Source: Haloferax profundi (lineage in GTDB: Archaea; Halobacteriota; Halobacteria; Halobacteriales; Haloferacaceae). Taken from it: a stretch of 51,004 nucleotides of DNA. Both the position numbers and the translations under genes were made by a program. This document shows, piece by piece, positions 40,257 through 47,904 of the stretch. Location of the stretch: contig NZ_LOPV01000118.1 in the NCBI RefSeq assembly GCF_001469865.1, positions 1 through 51,004 on the forward strand, given 5' to 3'. How positions within the stretch are numbered: position 1 is the first letter of the stretch; each line of letters opens with the position of its first letter. The notes beneath the pieces are model-generated. The model did not search any database, was not told where the DNA came from, and saw only the letters and a list, made by a program, of their open reading frames with translations.

Positions 40257-41186
40257 ATGTTCGGGTGGGTCCGACGCGGCTTTCGACGCGCCTACGAGCG
40301 TGTGCTCTCTCGGGAAATCGACGACGGACCGACACACGTCGCCATCATCCAAGACGGAAACCGCCGCTACGCGAGAAAGCGGGGTGACGACGCACCCGAC
40401 GGTCACCGCGCGGGTGCACGGACGACCGAGAACGTCCTCGACTGGTGTGAGGAACTCGGCATCGAGGAGTTGACGCTCTACGCCTTCTCGACCGAGAACT
40501 TCGAGCGCCCTCCACACGAGCGCGAACCCCTCTTCGACCTCTTCGAGGACAAGTTGTACGAGTTCGCCGACGCCGAACGCGTCCACGACCGGGAGGTCGC
40601 CGTCCGCGCCATCGGTGAAGTGGACATGCTCCCCGACCGCGTCCGCGACGCCATCGACTACGCCGAGTCACAGACCGGCGACTACGACAGTTTCACGCTC
40701 AACATCGCCCTCGCGTACGGCGGCCGAGCAGAACTACTCAGCGCCGCCCGTGACGTCTGCCGCGACGTCGAATCCGGCGTCCTCTCGCCCGACGACGTAG
40801 ACGTCGAAGCGGTCGACCGCCACCTGTCGCGGCAACCCGTCCGCGACGTGGACCTCATCATCCGCACCGGCGGCGACGAACGAACCTCGAACTTCCTGCC
40901 GTGGCACGCCAACGGCAACGAAGCGGCCGTCTACTTCTGTGCCCCATACTGGCCGGAGTTCTCGAAGATAGACCTGCTCCGCGGCATCCGGACCTACGAG
41001 TCGCGCGAGAAGTCGTGGCAGCGGACGCGAACCGAACGCGCCGTCGCACTCGTCCGGGCCGTCGCCGAAGTCGAGTTCGAAGACGCCAAAACGGTGGCGG
41101 GTCGCCTCCGCGAACAACTGCCGTCGTCGGGGGCCGACGAGGTATCTGCCGAGTTGGCGAAGCGGACCGACGAGACGGCGGACTGA
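40257..41186 (+). CDS. uppS: cis-Prenyltransferase, catalytic type (UPPS family)
   Basis: 309 residues from ATG 40257 (MFGWVRRGFRRAY); upstream frame lacks coding character. The catalytic motif is HVAIIQDGNRRYARK with Asp33; TLYAFSTENFERP, SFTLNIALAYGGRAEL, LIIRTGGDERTSNFLPW and YFCAPYWPEFSKIDL follow. It extends allylic diphosphates with cis isoprene units to make the polyprenyl carrier lipid used in N-glycosylation (dolichol phosphate in archaea). The C-terminus beyond 245 (TYESREKSWQRTRTERAV) lacks the RxG motif that homodimeric enzymes use for catalysis at the neighbouring active site. The missing motif is found in the second homologue at 42686-43294. Confidence 0.93.
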   Translation: MFGWVRRGFRRAYERVLSREIDDGPTHVAIIQDGNRRYARKRGDDAPDGHRAGARTTENVLDWCEELGIEELTLYAFSTENFERPPHEREPLFDLFEDKLYEFADAERVHDREVAVRAIGEVDMLPDRVRDAIDYAESQTGDYDSFTLNIALAYGGRAELLSAARDVCRDVESGVLSPDDVDVEAVDRHLSRQPVRDVDLIIRTGGDERTSNFLPWHANGNEAAVYFCAPYWPEFSKIDLLRGIRTYESREKSWQRTRTERAVALVRAVAEVEFEDAKTVAGRLREQLPSSGADEVSAELAKRTDETAD

Positions 41187-41209
41187 ACGTAAAACCCGAT
41201 TCTCAGACG

Positions 41210-42574
41210 TTAGTCGGCACCCTGCGCAGCACCCGCGTCGACGACGCGGCCGTAGAACAGAATGGCGTCTGTCGGTTTGTCACGGATACAGAACAGGAAC
41301 GGCCGGTCGAACCGGAGTTCACCCCACGACGGGGGCAACGATTCTTCCATGACGACTGCCGTCGCCGCCGCCGCCTCGGTTCCGTCTTCGTCCACGGAGA
41401 CGAACGACTTGTGGAACACGTCGTCGATGAAGAGGCCACCGCCGCCGTCTTCGACCATGCCACCGAAATCCGCGCCGGGCCCGAAGGCGGTGGGCATCCC
41501 GAGATCCGAGAGCGCCTTCGACAGTTGGACCTCTGTCTCGAACTCGAATTTGGGCAACGCGAGCGTTCCTGTGGCGTCGCTCATCTCCTGGAAGATGCCG
41601 AACAGTCGGTCGGCGGTGAGGCTCTGCTCGAACTGCTCGAACTCGCCTTCGTCGGGGAGAAGCAGCACCATCGACACCTGCTCGCCGATGTAGGGGAGTT
41701 CGACGGCCTGTGCACCGGGAACCGACGCGTAATTCAGGCGAGAGAACTCGTGGTGCATGAGCGGAACCGTCGATTCGGTGCCGTCGAGTGCGGTGAACGT
41801 GCCATCTTCGGTGTTCGCGGGGTCGAACTTGTGCAACCAACTCGCCATGAAGTAGATGGCGTTGGTGAGCACGAGGACCGTCTGCGGGGTGATGACGTCC
41901 GCCGGAAGCAAGTCTTCGATTCGGTCTTCGGTCTGGTCGGCGACCCACTCGTTGATTCGCTCGCGCTCTCCGTTTGGGTCGCCTGCGAAGTCTGCCCGTT
42001 CGAGTCCGGCTCCGTAGTTCTCCTCCAACAGCGCGAGGTAGTCCTCGGAGAACGGGTAGCCCTCTGCGCCCCACAGGGCGTTCGCAACGGCCAACTGGAA
42101 GGCATCGACCTCTTTGTCGTTGATGCGGTCCGTCGCCGTCGCCCGACTGTCGAGTTCGGCTTGCAGGTCGGCAAAGGCTGGATGAATGTCTTCGCCGAGC
42201 GTGTAGTGGAGCGTCTCTTCCATCTGCTTGCGGGTGTCGCCCCGAGCGCCGGCGTAAGTCATCGCCAGCGCGACAGAGATGCTGTACGGCGAGAGGAACT
42301 GATTGCCACCCGTCTCGGCCGCCAGATGGTTGTGGAGTTCGAGGGCGAACGCGGCGTTTCCGGACGCGAGCGCGGCGAGTCGTTCGTCGTCGACTGACGG
42401 TTCGCCGGTGGGCGGTTCCTCGGTTGGGGTGTCCGTCGGCGTCTCGGTCGAGGTGTCTGTGGAGGGCGGTGCGGTCGTGTCCGTCTCGGACGGGGGACTC
42501 TCGGTGCCCATGCACCCTGCCACTGTCGCGGCGGCGAGGGCACCCGAGAGCGCGAGGAGTTCGCGACGCTTCAT
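41210..42574 (-). CDS. Serpin, predicted Tat lipoprotein
   Basis: 454 residues from ATG 42574. The N-terminus MKRRELLALSG has a twin-Arg, then a hydrophobic stretch and lipobox TVAGC (Cys21). A Thr/Pro/Glu-rich linker (about 25-60) leads to a complete serpin domain (about 65-450): NQFLSPYSISVALAMTYAGA, ALWGAEGYPFSEDYL, ERINEWVADQTEDRI, LVLTNAIYFMASW and FDRPFLFCIRD. The reactive loop hinge EDGTEAAAATA (396-406) has the small residues needed for loop insertion, so it should be inhibitory; the scissile bond falls near VVMEESLPPS, with Glu, Ser or Leu at P1/P1'. It may inhibit a chymotrypsin- or subtilisin-type protease outside the cell. Archaeal serpins are rare. Confidence 0.92.
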   Translation of the reverse strand: MKRRELLALSGALAAATVAGCMGTESPPSETDTTAPPSTDTSTETPTDTPTEEPPTGEPSVDDERLAALASGNAAFALELHNHLAAETGGNQFLSPYSISVALAMTYAGARGDTRKQMEETLHYTLGEDIHPAFADLQAELDSRATATDRINDKEVDAFQLAVANALWGAEGYPFSEDYLALLEENYGAGLERADFAGDPNGERERINEWVADQTEDRIEDLLPADVITPQTVLVLTNAIYFMASWLHKFDPANTEDGTFTALDGTESTVPLMHHEFSRLNYASVPGAQAVELPYIGEQVSMVLLLPDEGEFEQFEQSLTADRLFGIFQEMSDATGTLALPKFEFETEVQLSKALSDLGMPTAFGPGADFGGMVEDGGGGLFIDDVFHKSFVSVDEDGTEAAAATAVVMEESLPPSWGELRFDRPFLFCIRDKPTDAILFYGRVVDAGAAQGAD

Positions 42575-42685
42575 GTCGGAACGTTCACACAGCCGACAAT
42601 ATGTTTTCTGTAAGCCCAAACGGTCCTTTGAGTCACGGGGCGGCACCCAAATCTGCGTGTCAACACAGTTGCCACGTGATTCGCC

Positions 42686-43294
42686 CTACCGGCCAAATCT
42701 CCGCTGTCTGTCCTGATAGTCCCGCAACGCCCGCAGGAAGTCGCGCTTCCGGAAGTCGCGCCAGTTCACGTCGGTGAAGTACAGTTCCGCGTAGACCGAC
42801 TGCCAAATCATGAAGTCGGAGAGACGTTCGGCACCCGTCTTGACGACGAAGTCGGGTTCGTCGGGGAACACCAGTCGCTCTTCGATGTCGGTGCCGTCGA
42901 TGTCGTCCGGGTCCAACTCGCCGGCGTCGACTTCTTCGGCGAGAGAGCGGACGACGGCGGCGAACTCGCGTTTTCCGCCGAGGCCGATGTTGACCTGTAC
43001 GGGAGCGTCGGCACGTTCGGTATCGCCGGGTTCGCGGATGGCGATGGGGTACGGTGTATCGAGTTCGCGGAGTTCACGGGAGAGCGTCGGGACGACTGCC
43101 TCGTCGAGGACGCTCACCGAGACAGTGACTCGTTCGGTCCCGTACTCGAAGGCCCAGCGGATGACGGCTTCGAGTTTGGCGTACGCACCCTGTTCTAACA
43201 GGTCGCGCTCGGTGATGACGAGGGCGACGTGTTCGGGTGCCGCCGTGTCGTCGAGGCGGAATCGGAGGGCGAGGTAGTAGTCGTACAATCCCAC
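42686..43294 (-). CDS. cis-Prenyltransferase homologue lacking the catalytic DGN motif
   Basis: 202 residues from GTG 43294 (MGLYDYYLAL); a longer GTG start at 43327 is possible, but TTAGAAA about 30 nt upstream suits the shorter leaderless form. The C-terminal half is unmistakable for the family: DFVVKTGAERLSDFMIWQSV, AELYFTDVNWRDFRKRDFL and the RxG-containing end YQDRQRRFGR. The N-terminal region where the catalytic Asp should be reads HVALVITERDL, so DGN is lost, and the YAFSTEN region is replaced by VSVSVLDE. It is like the NgBR subunit of eukaryotic cis-prenyltransferases. Probably a partner of the enzyme at 40257-41186. Confidence 0.88.
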   Translation of the reverse strand: MGLYDYYLALRFRLDDTAAPEHVALVITERDLLEQGAYAKLEAVIRWAFEYGTERVTVSVSVLDEAVVPTLSRELRELDTPYPIAIREPGDTERADAPVQVNIGLGGKREFAAVVRSLAEEVDAGELDPDDIDGTDIEERLVFPDEPDFVVKTGAERLSDFMIWQSVYAELYFTDVNWRDFRKRDFLRALRDYQDRQRRFGR

Positions 43295-43432
43295 GGAGGT
43301 CTGTACACGCGCCGACGTTTCTAACACTTCGGGTTCGGCGTGATGTGCGGTGTGCGGGCCGCCAGACGCGGGTGGAGCGTTCGAGTCACCGATGTCGGGA
43401 GGGTTAAGTGCGAGTCGGGGATACCGAACGAT

Positions 43433-44752
43433 GTGACTTCCACACTACGGCGAGCGGGTGGATTCGCGGTCGTCGGGACGTTGGCCCTCGCGGCCCCCAG
43501 TCTCGGCGCTGCCGCGTTCGCACCTTTCGCCGCAGTCGCGCTCTTGGCGGCCTTCGTCATCGACGACGGGCCGCTCTTCGAGCTGTTCGCCCGACCCGGC
43601 GACCGGGAGGACGGCCGCCTCAACGGGTTGGCCGGCTTTTCGCTCGCCGCGACCGGGTTGGCGCTTCTGGCGACGGTCCCACGGGAACGGATGCCCCTCA
43701 CGGTGTTCGTCGCAACCGTGCTGATACTCGCCTACGGGAACCTCGGAGCGCGGCTGGTGGATACGCAATTCGACGACGAGTTCATACACTCTGCCGGGTT
43801 CGTGGCCGCCGGCACCCTCGCTGGGACGCTCGGACAGGCAACCGTCGTGAGTATCACCGGCGACCCGCTGGACCTTGCCCGGTTCACCTTCATCGCCGCG
43901 CTCGGTGCACTCGTCGCGGCACTCCTCCGGTCTGCGCTCTACGAGCGCGACGACCCCGTCGTCATGCTCACCGTAGGGATTGCGCTGTGGGGTGTCGACT
44001 GGCTTGCCGGTCCCATCACGCCCATACAGACCGGCGTCTCGCTGTTGCTGACTGTCGCACTCGGCTACGCCGCCTACGCACTCGGAACCGCCTCCGTCGC
44101 CGGCATGATTACGGGCGTGCTTCTCTTGCTCGTCGCCGTCGGATTCGGCGGGTTCGGGTGGGCTCTCGCCCTCGCTTCGTTCTTTGGCATCGGCGCACTC
44201 GCGACCAAGTTCCGCTACGACCGAAAAGCCGAACGCGGCGTCGCCGAGGGCAACGAGGGGGCGCGCGGCACGGGGAACGTCCTCGGCAACTCGGCCGTTT
44301 CGCTCCTCGCTGTCGTCGGATTCGCCGCGATGGAGACGATTGGATACCAACTCGGTAGCGACCTGTTCGTCCTCGCGTTCGCCGGGTCAGTCGCTGCCGC
44401 GATGAGCGACACACTCTCCAGCGAAATCGGCGGCCTGTTCGACAACCCCCGCCTCATCACATCGTTCAAGCGAGTCCCGCCGGGAACCGACGGTGCGGTC
44501 ACGTGGCAGGGTGAACTCGCAGGCATCGGCGGCGCGGGACTCGTCGCCGGTATCGCGTACGTGTCGCTTCCGCTCCCGATTCCGAATTCGACGGCGGCGA
44601 TTGCAATCCTCGTCGGCGGTGTCGTCGGCATGACTGTCGACAGTCTCCTCGGCGCAACCGTCGAAGGTGCCGGCCTCGGCAATCAGGCGGTCAACTTCCT
44701 CATGACGCTCGGCGGTGCGGTGGGTGCAGTCGTCGCGTGGATTCCGCTGTGA
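43433..44752 (+). CDS. DUF92 family integral membrane protein
   Basis: 439 residues with GTG start at 43433 (VTSTLRRAGGFAVVG); TTAAG about 30 nt upstream gives a leaderless mRNA. It has about 11 membrane helices; the C-terminal half holds the DUF92 signature: RGTGNVLGNSAVSLLAVVGF, FAGSVAAAMSDTLSSEIG, TSFKRVPPGTDGAVTWQG and DSLLGATVEGAGLGNQAVNF. The plant homologue VTE6 is a phytyl-phosphate kinase, and TMEM19 is the animal one. Archaeal members are unstudied. The position next to two cis-prenyltransferase homologues suggests a kinase for polyprenyl phosphates; this is inference. The GNAT gene overlaps its stop codon. Confidence 0.9.
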   Translation: MTSTLRRAGGFAVVGTLALAAPSLGAAAFAPFAAVALLAAFVIDDGPLFELFARPGDREDGRLNGLAGFSLAATGLALLATVPRERMPLTVFVATVLILAYGNLGARLVDTQFDDEFIHSAGFVAAGTLAGTLGQATVVSITGDPLDLARFTFIAALGALVAALLRSALYERDDPVVMLTVGIALWGVDWLAGPITPIQTGVSLLLTVALGYAAYALGTASVAGMITGVLLLLVAVGFGGFGWALALASFFGIGALATKFRYDRKAERGVAEGNEGARGTGNVLGNSAVSLLAVVGFAAMETIGYQLGSDLFVLAFAGSVAAAMSDTLSSEIGGLFDNPRLITSFKRVPPGTDGAVTWQGELAGIGGAGLVAGIAYVSLPLPIPNSTAAIAILVGGVVGMTVDSLLGATVEGAGLGNQAVNFLMTLGGAVGAVVAWIPL

Positions 44753-45147
44753 CCGTCCGCCTCGCCCGCCCCGACGACCGGAACGCGCTCTCGTCGCTCC
44801 ACAGACGTCTCAGCCACCCGTCTCCCGAACTCTTCGACGCGTGGCCTGCGGTCGGAACGCTTCTCGTCTCCGTCGATTCTGCCGACCATCCGGTGGGCTA
44901 TCTCCTCGGCGTCGGCGACCACCTCGCCGAACTCGTCGTTGCCCCGGACGCCCGCAGGGAGGGCCGTGCCACTGCACTCGTCGAAGCGTATCACGCACGC
45001 CACTCAGACGCGTCGCTCACGTTACTGGTCCATCCGGAGAACGACGGCGCGCGAGCGTGTTACGATGCACTCGGGTTCCGTCACGACGAACGTGTCGCCG
45101 ACGCGTTCGACGGTGAAGACGCGATTCGACTCGTCTACGACGGGTGA
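44749..45147 (+). CDS. GNAT family N-acetyltransferase
   Basis: 132 residues with GTG start overlapping the DUF92 stop codon (GTGA), indicating coupled translation. Motif A is LAELVVAPDARREGRATALV (acetyl-CoA pyrophosphate loop R-x-x-G-x-A) and motif B is NDGARACYDALGF. The acceptor is unknown. Ends 34 nt from the convergent dnaG gene. Confidence 0.9.
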   Translation: MTVRLARPDDRNALSSLHRRLSHPSPELFDAWPAVGTLLVSVDSADHPVGYLLGVGDHLAELVVAPDARREGRATALVEAYHARHSDASLTLLVHPENDGARACYDALGFRHDERVADAFDGEDAIRLVYDG

Positions 45148-45181
45148 GCAAACGCTCTCCGGCGGGTGAGGTGCGACGACC

Positions 45182-46564
45182 CTACGTCAGCAACTGGTCG
45201 GCGGTCCTGACACGGACGCTGACGGGTTTCTTCACGTACTCGCCTTTCGAACGGGCGACGAGGTCACCGACGCCGCGTTGGGCCGCGATGTCGACGAGTT
45301 TCTGACTCGCCTCGCCGTCGACGACGACGAGTCGGGGGGCCGGTTCGGTCTGTTCGAGCGTGTCGTAAATCTTCTCGACGGCGACTTCGTCCAGCAGGCC
45401 GAGGTCCGAATCGAGGAGTCGAGCGAGTCCGCTGCCGTCGGTAATCGTCTCACGGACGTGGTCCGAAAGCGACAGCGTCGGTTGGACGGGGTCGACCGCT
45501 TCGGCGACTGTCTCGGCCTCGGACTCGTCGAACACGTCGTCTGGGGCGGATTCCGCCTCTGCGCCAGTGTCGACCTCTGTCGTCTTTTCGACGGTGACCG
45601 TCCCGCCATTGTCGGAACTCGCTTCGGTAACCGCATCGGTGGGGCCATCTGCGGGTGGAGTCGACGACGAACCGTCAGTCGTCGGCGACTCCGGGCGAGG
45701 GTCCGACGGGACTCCCGGCGTGCCACCGGCGGCAGCGACTGCGGCCCGGTAGTCGCCGTCGTCCGGAAGCGAGGAGAATGCCACCTTGTTCCGGAGAGCG
45801 CGGATGACCGCGGCGCGGTCGAGGTCCTCGACAGACTGTTTGTCGGGGGCGAACGCGACGTAGTCTACGTCGCCGACTTGCGAGAGTTCGCGGAGGATGA
45901 GTTCCCCGCCACGGTCGCCGTCCAAGAACGTCGTGACCGTGCGCTCCTGTGTGAGCGTGGCCACGTCGTCGGGGATGTTGGTTCCCTCGACGGCGATGGC
46001 GTTCTTGATACCGAAGCGGAGGAGTGTCAACACGTCTGCGCGACCTTCGACGACGATGATGGCGTCGGAGTCGGCGACACGCGGGCCTGCCGGCAGGCCG
46101 TGATACTCGGTGATGTCCTCGACGCGGACGCTCTCTTTGACCTCTTCGAGAATCTCGGAGGAGGTCATGACGGTGTCGTCGAACGACTCCGTGAGCAGTT
46201 CCTTGGCGCGTTCGACGACCATCCGGCGCTTCGCTTCGCGAACGTCTTCGATGTTCGTGACTTCGATGACGGCCTGACACGGTCCGACGCGCGTGAGCGT
46301 CTCCAGTGAGGCGGCGAGGATGGCCGTCTCGACTTTGTCGAGACTACTCGCGATGGTCATCTGACCGAACGAGTGGCCGTTTTCGGAGTCAATCTGTACG
46401 TCTATCCGACCGACCTTAGAAGACTGTTGGAGGTCACGGAGGTCGAGTTCGTCGCCGAGGAGGCCTTCGGTTTGCCCGAAGACGGCCCCGACGACGTCGC
46501 TCCGTTCGACTACTCCGTCGGCGGAGATGGAGGCGTGAATGAGATATTTTGCAGTGTCGTCCAT
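45182..46564 (-). CDS. dnaG: Archaeal DnaG-type primase / exosome subunit
   Basis: 460 residues. The N-terminal domain ([20 protein letters not shown], about 1-165) is the archaeal-specific part that interacts with the exosome. The TOPRIM domain (about 170-250) has [15 protein letters not shown] (Glu) and [15 protein letters not shown] (DxD). An acidic, low-complexity linker (about 290-365) of Thr, Ser, Asp and Glu follows, and then the conserved C-terminal region ([40 protein letters not shown]). In archaea this protein is mainly a poly(A)-binding part of the exosome and can also make short RNA primers. A TATA box and a hairpin over its Shine-Dalgarno site lie upstream. Confidence 0.96.
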   Translation of the reverse strand: MDDTAKYLIHASISADGVVERSDVVGAVFGQTEGLLGDELDLRDLQQSSKVGRIDVQIDSENGHSFGQMTIASSLDKVETAILAASLETLTRVGPCQAVIEVTNIEDVREAKRRMVVERAKELLTESFDDTVMTSSEILEEVKESVRVEDITEYHGLPAGPRVADSDAIIVVEGRADVLTLLRFGIKNAIAVEGTNIPDDVATLTQERTVTTFLDGDRGGELILRELSQVGDVDYVAFAPDKQSVEDLDRAAVIRALRNKVAFSSLPDDGDYRAAVAAAGGTPGVPSDPRPESPTTDGSSSTPPADGPTDAVTEASSDNGGTVTVEKTTEVDTGAEAESAPDDVFDESEAETVAEAVDPVQPTLSLSDHVRETITDGSGLARLLDSDLGLLDEVAVEKIYDTLEQTEPAPRLVVVDGEASQKLVDIAAQRGVGDLVARSKGEYVKKPVSVRVRTADQLLT

Positions 46565-46573
46565 TGGTGAAGT

Positions 46574-46587
46574 CCTCCCGGAGGAGG
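46574..46587 (-). promoter_or_regulatory. UCCG-tetraloop hairpin covering the dnaG Shine-Dalgarno site
   Basis: On the minus strand CCTCC-TCCG-GGAGG forms a 5-bp stem closed by C-G around UCCG, a UNCG-type tetraloop of high stability. The 3' arm GGAGG is the Shine-Dalgarno site, 9 nt before ATG 46564, so the stem would hide it. Further upstream is a GAT-rich segment (GATGAT repeats on the plus strand, 46588-46612). This leader is unusual in a window where most genes look leaderless. Confidence 0.6.
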
Positions 46588-46636
46588 TGATGATGTGATG
46601 ATTGTGATGATGTCATGGGTGGTACCCACGAACGTC

Positions 46637-46646
46637 TTTATATAAG
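46637..46646 (-). promoter_or_regulatory. TATA box of dnaG
   Basis: CTTATATAAA on the minus strand is the clearest TATA element in the window. With a start site 24-28 nt downstream, the dnaG mRNA would have a leader of about 50 nt that includes the hairpin. Confidence 0.65.
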
Positions 46647-46709
46647 TCGTGCCCGAGGGAAATATCTATCGTGGCCGACGATTCGAACGCGGCAGTCGCT
46701 CCGTCTCGA

Positions 46710-47453
46710 TTACGACTCTCTACGGAGTGACGCCACTGTCTCACCAGCGGTGCGACAGAACTCGGCCGGGTCCGACGGGTCGTCGTGTTCGACGAGTGCC
46801 CACTCGACGAACCCATCTCGGGCGGCGGCGAGACACGCGTCGACGTCGAGTTCCCCATCTCCGAGCGAGACGGGACGACCACCACGCTCGGCGTCCGCAT
46901 CGAGGACCACGTCTTTGAGGTGAACGAGTGGCGTGCGGTCGGCGTATCGTTCGAGGTAGTCGACGGGGTCGTATCCGGCGGCCAACACCCACGCGAGGTC
47001 GAGTTCGAATCCTACGCCGGACTCGTCGGCGAGTCTGTCGAGTGCGGGTTCGCCAGCGACGGTCTGGAGTTCGTGGTCGTGGTTGTGATAGAGGAGTCTG
47101 AACCCTCGGTCGTCACACTTCGCGGTCAAGTCGTCGAGTCGGTGTGCTGTCTCGTCGACCGTCTGGGCGTCTGCGAACGCCTCTGGTGGGAGGTAGGGGA
47201 CGACGAGTGTCTCCACGCCGAGTGCCCCGTATCGCTCGCAGACCGCGTCGAGGTCGGATTCGAGTTCGTCGATACCGACGTGTGCGGCAGGTGCCGTCAG
47301 GCCCGTGTCCGTCAGTGCCGTCCGTATCGCGTCGTCGTCGTCGAGTCCCGCGAATTCGACGCCGTCGAATCCGGCGTCTGCGGCGCGTTCGACCAGCGCC
47401 GACGTCGGTTCGTCGAGTGCGCGGAGCGAGTACAACTGGATGCCGAAGTTCAT
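46710..47453 (-). CDS. Sugar phosphate isomerase/epimerase (xylose isomerase-like TIM barrel)
   Basis: 247 residues from ATG 47453 (MNFGIQLYSLRALDEPTSAL). Typical AP-endonuclease-2 TIM barrel motifs: GFDGVEFAG, LLYHNHDHEL (metal His and nearby Glu), VGFELDLAWVLAAGYDPVDY (metal Asp/Glu) and LVHLKDVVLDAD. Closest to the IolE/IolH-like isomerases. The substrate is unknown, but a sugar transporter of the SSS type is divergently encoded next to it and could be functionally linked. Confidence 0.9.
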   Translation of the reverse strand: MNFGIQLYSLRALDEPTSALVERAADAGFDGVEFAGLDDDDAIRTALTDTGLTAPAAHVGIDELESDLDAVCERYGALGVETLVVPYLPPEAFADAQTVDETAHRLDDLTAKCDDRGFRLLYHNHDHELQTVAGEPALDRLADESGVGFELDLAWVLAAGYDPVDYLERYADRTPLVHLKDVVLDADAERGGRPVSLGDGELDVDACLAAARDGFVEWALVEHDDPSDPAEFCRTAGETVASLRRES

Positions 47454-47601
47454 ACGTCGACGCTCACGCGGGATGGGGGAAATTGTTCCGGCGATGGCCA
47501 CTGTCCAGCACCAGTCACACCGACGGCGACTGCGGAAATCGCAGGGACTCCGGATGGCATACTTCCACGCCCTATGAGTGGTCTGAGAAATTCGTCACTG
47601 C

Positions 47602-47630
47602 GTATTGAAGAAAAATATTCTCCAATACGA
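47602..47630 (+). promoter_or_regulatory. 29-nt imperfect palindrome upstream of the DUF3311-symporter operon
   Basis: CGTATTG (47602-47608) and CAATACG (47624-47630) are perfect arms; the interior AGAA...TTCT extends the symmetry. It is 59-87 nt before the DUF3311 start, in the AT-rich gap 47454-47688 between divergent genes, and could be a regulator site. Confidence 0.45.
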
Positions 47631-47641
47631 TGTAACGTAGG

Positions 47642-47670
47642 ACAATAGGGTAAGATTTACGTTCTATTGT
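47642..47670 (+). promoter_or_regulatory. Second inverted repeat upstream of the DUF3311-symporter operon
   Basis: ACAATAG (47642-47648) and CTATTGT (47664-47670) are perfect 7-bp arms, with 15 nt between them, 19-47 nt before the start. The spacer TAAGATTTAC may include the TATA region. Both this and the previous repeat contain CAATA in an arm, which suggests sites for one regulator. Confidence 0.45.
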
Positions 47671-47688
47671 TAACTATGGTCTCCAAGC

Positions 47689-47904
47689 ATGACGAGAGCA
47701 CGCATCGATTACGTCTGGATTGCGACGTTCGCAGTCCTCGTGACGTTCGCTGTCCCGTGGTTCCTCTGGGGAGATAGTCGGGTGTTCGCCGGACTCCCAC
47801 TGTGGCTCTGGTGGCACATCGGCTGGATGGGACTGACAGCGGTGGTCTTCCACCTGTTCACGCGCCGGGCGTGGGACCGCGGAATCGTCGATGGGGTCCG
47901 CTGA
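47689..47904 (+). CDS. DUF3311 small membrane protein
   Basis: 71 residues with two membrane helices (about 8-27 and 35-58). The motif VPWFLWGDSRVFAGLPLWLWWHIGW is broken here into VPWFLWG and LPLWLWWHI for brevity; this Trp-rich, Pro-Leu-Trp-Leu-Trp-Trp pattern is the DUF3311 signature. DUF3311 genes are regularly found directly before sodium:solute symporters and probably encode a small accessory subunit, as with the panF neighbour. The TGATG junction couples it to the next gene. Confidence 0.9.
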   Translation: MTRARIDYVWIATFAVLVTFAVPWFLWGDSRVFAGLPLWLWWHIGWMGLTAVVFHLFTRRAWDRGIVDGVR

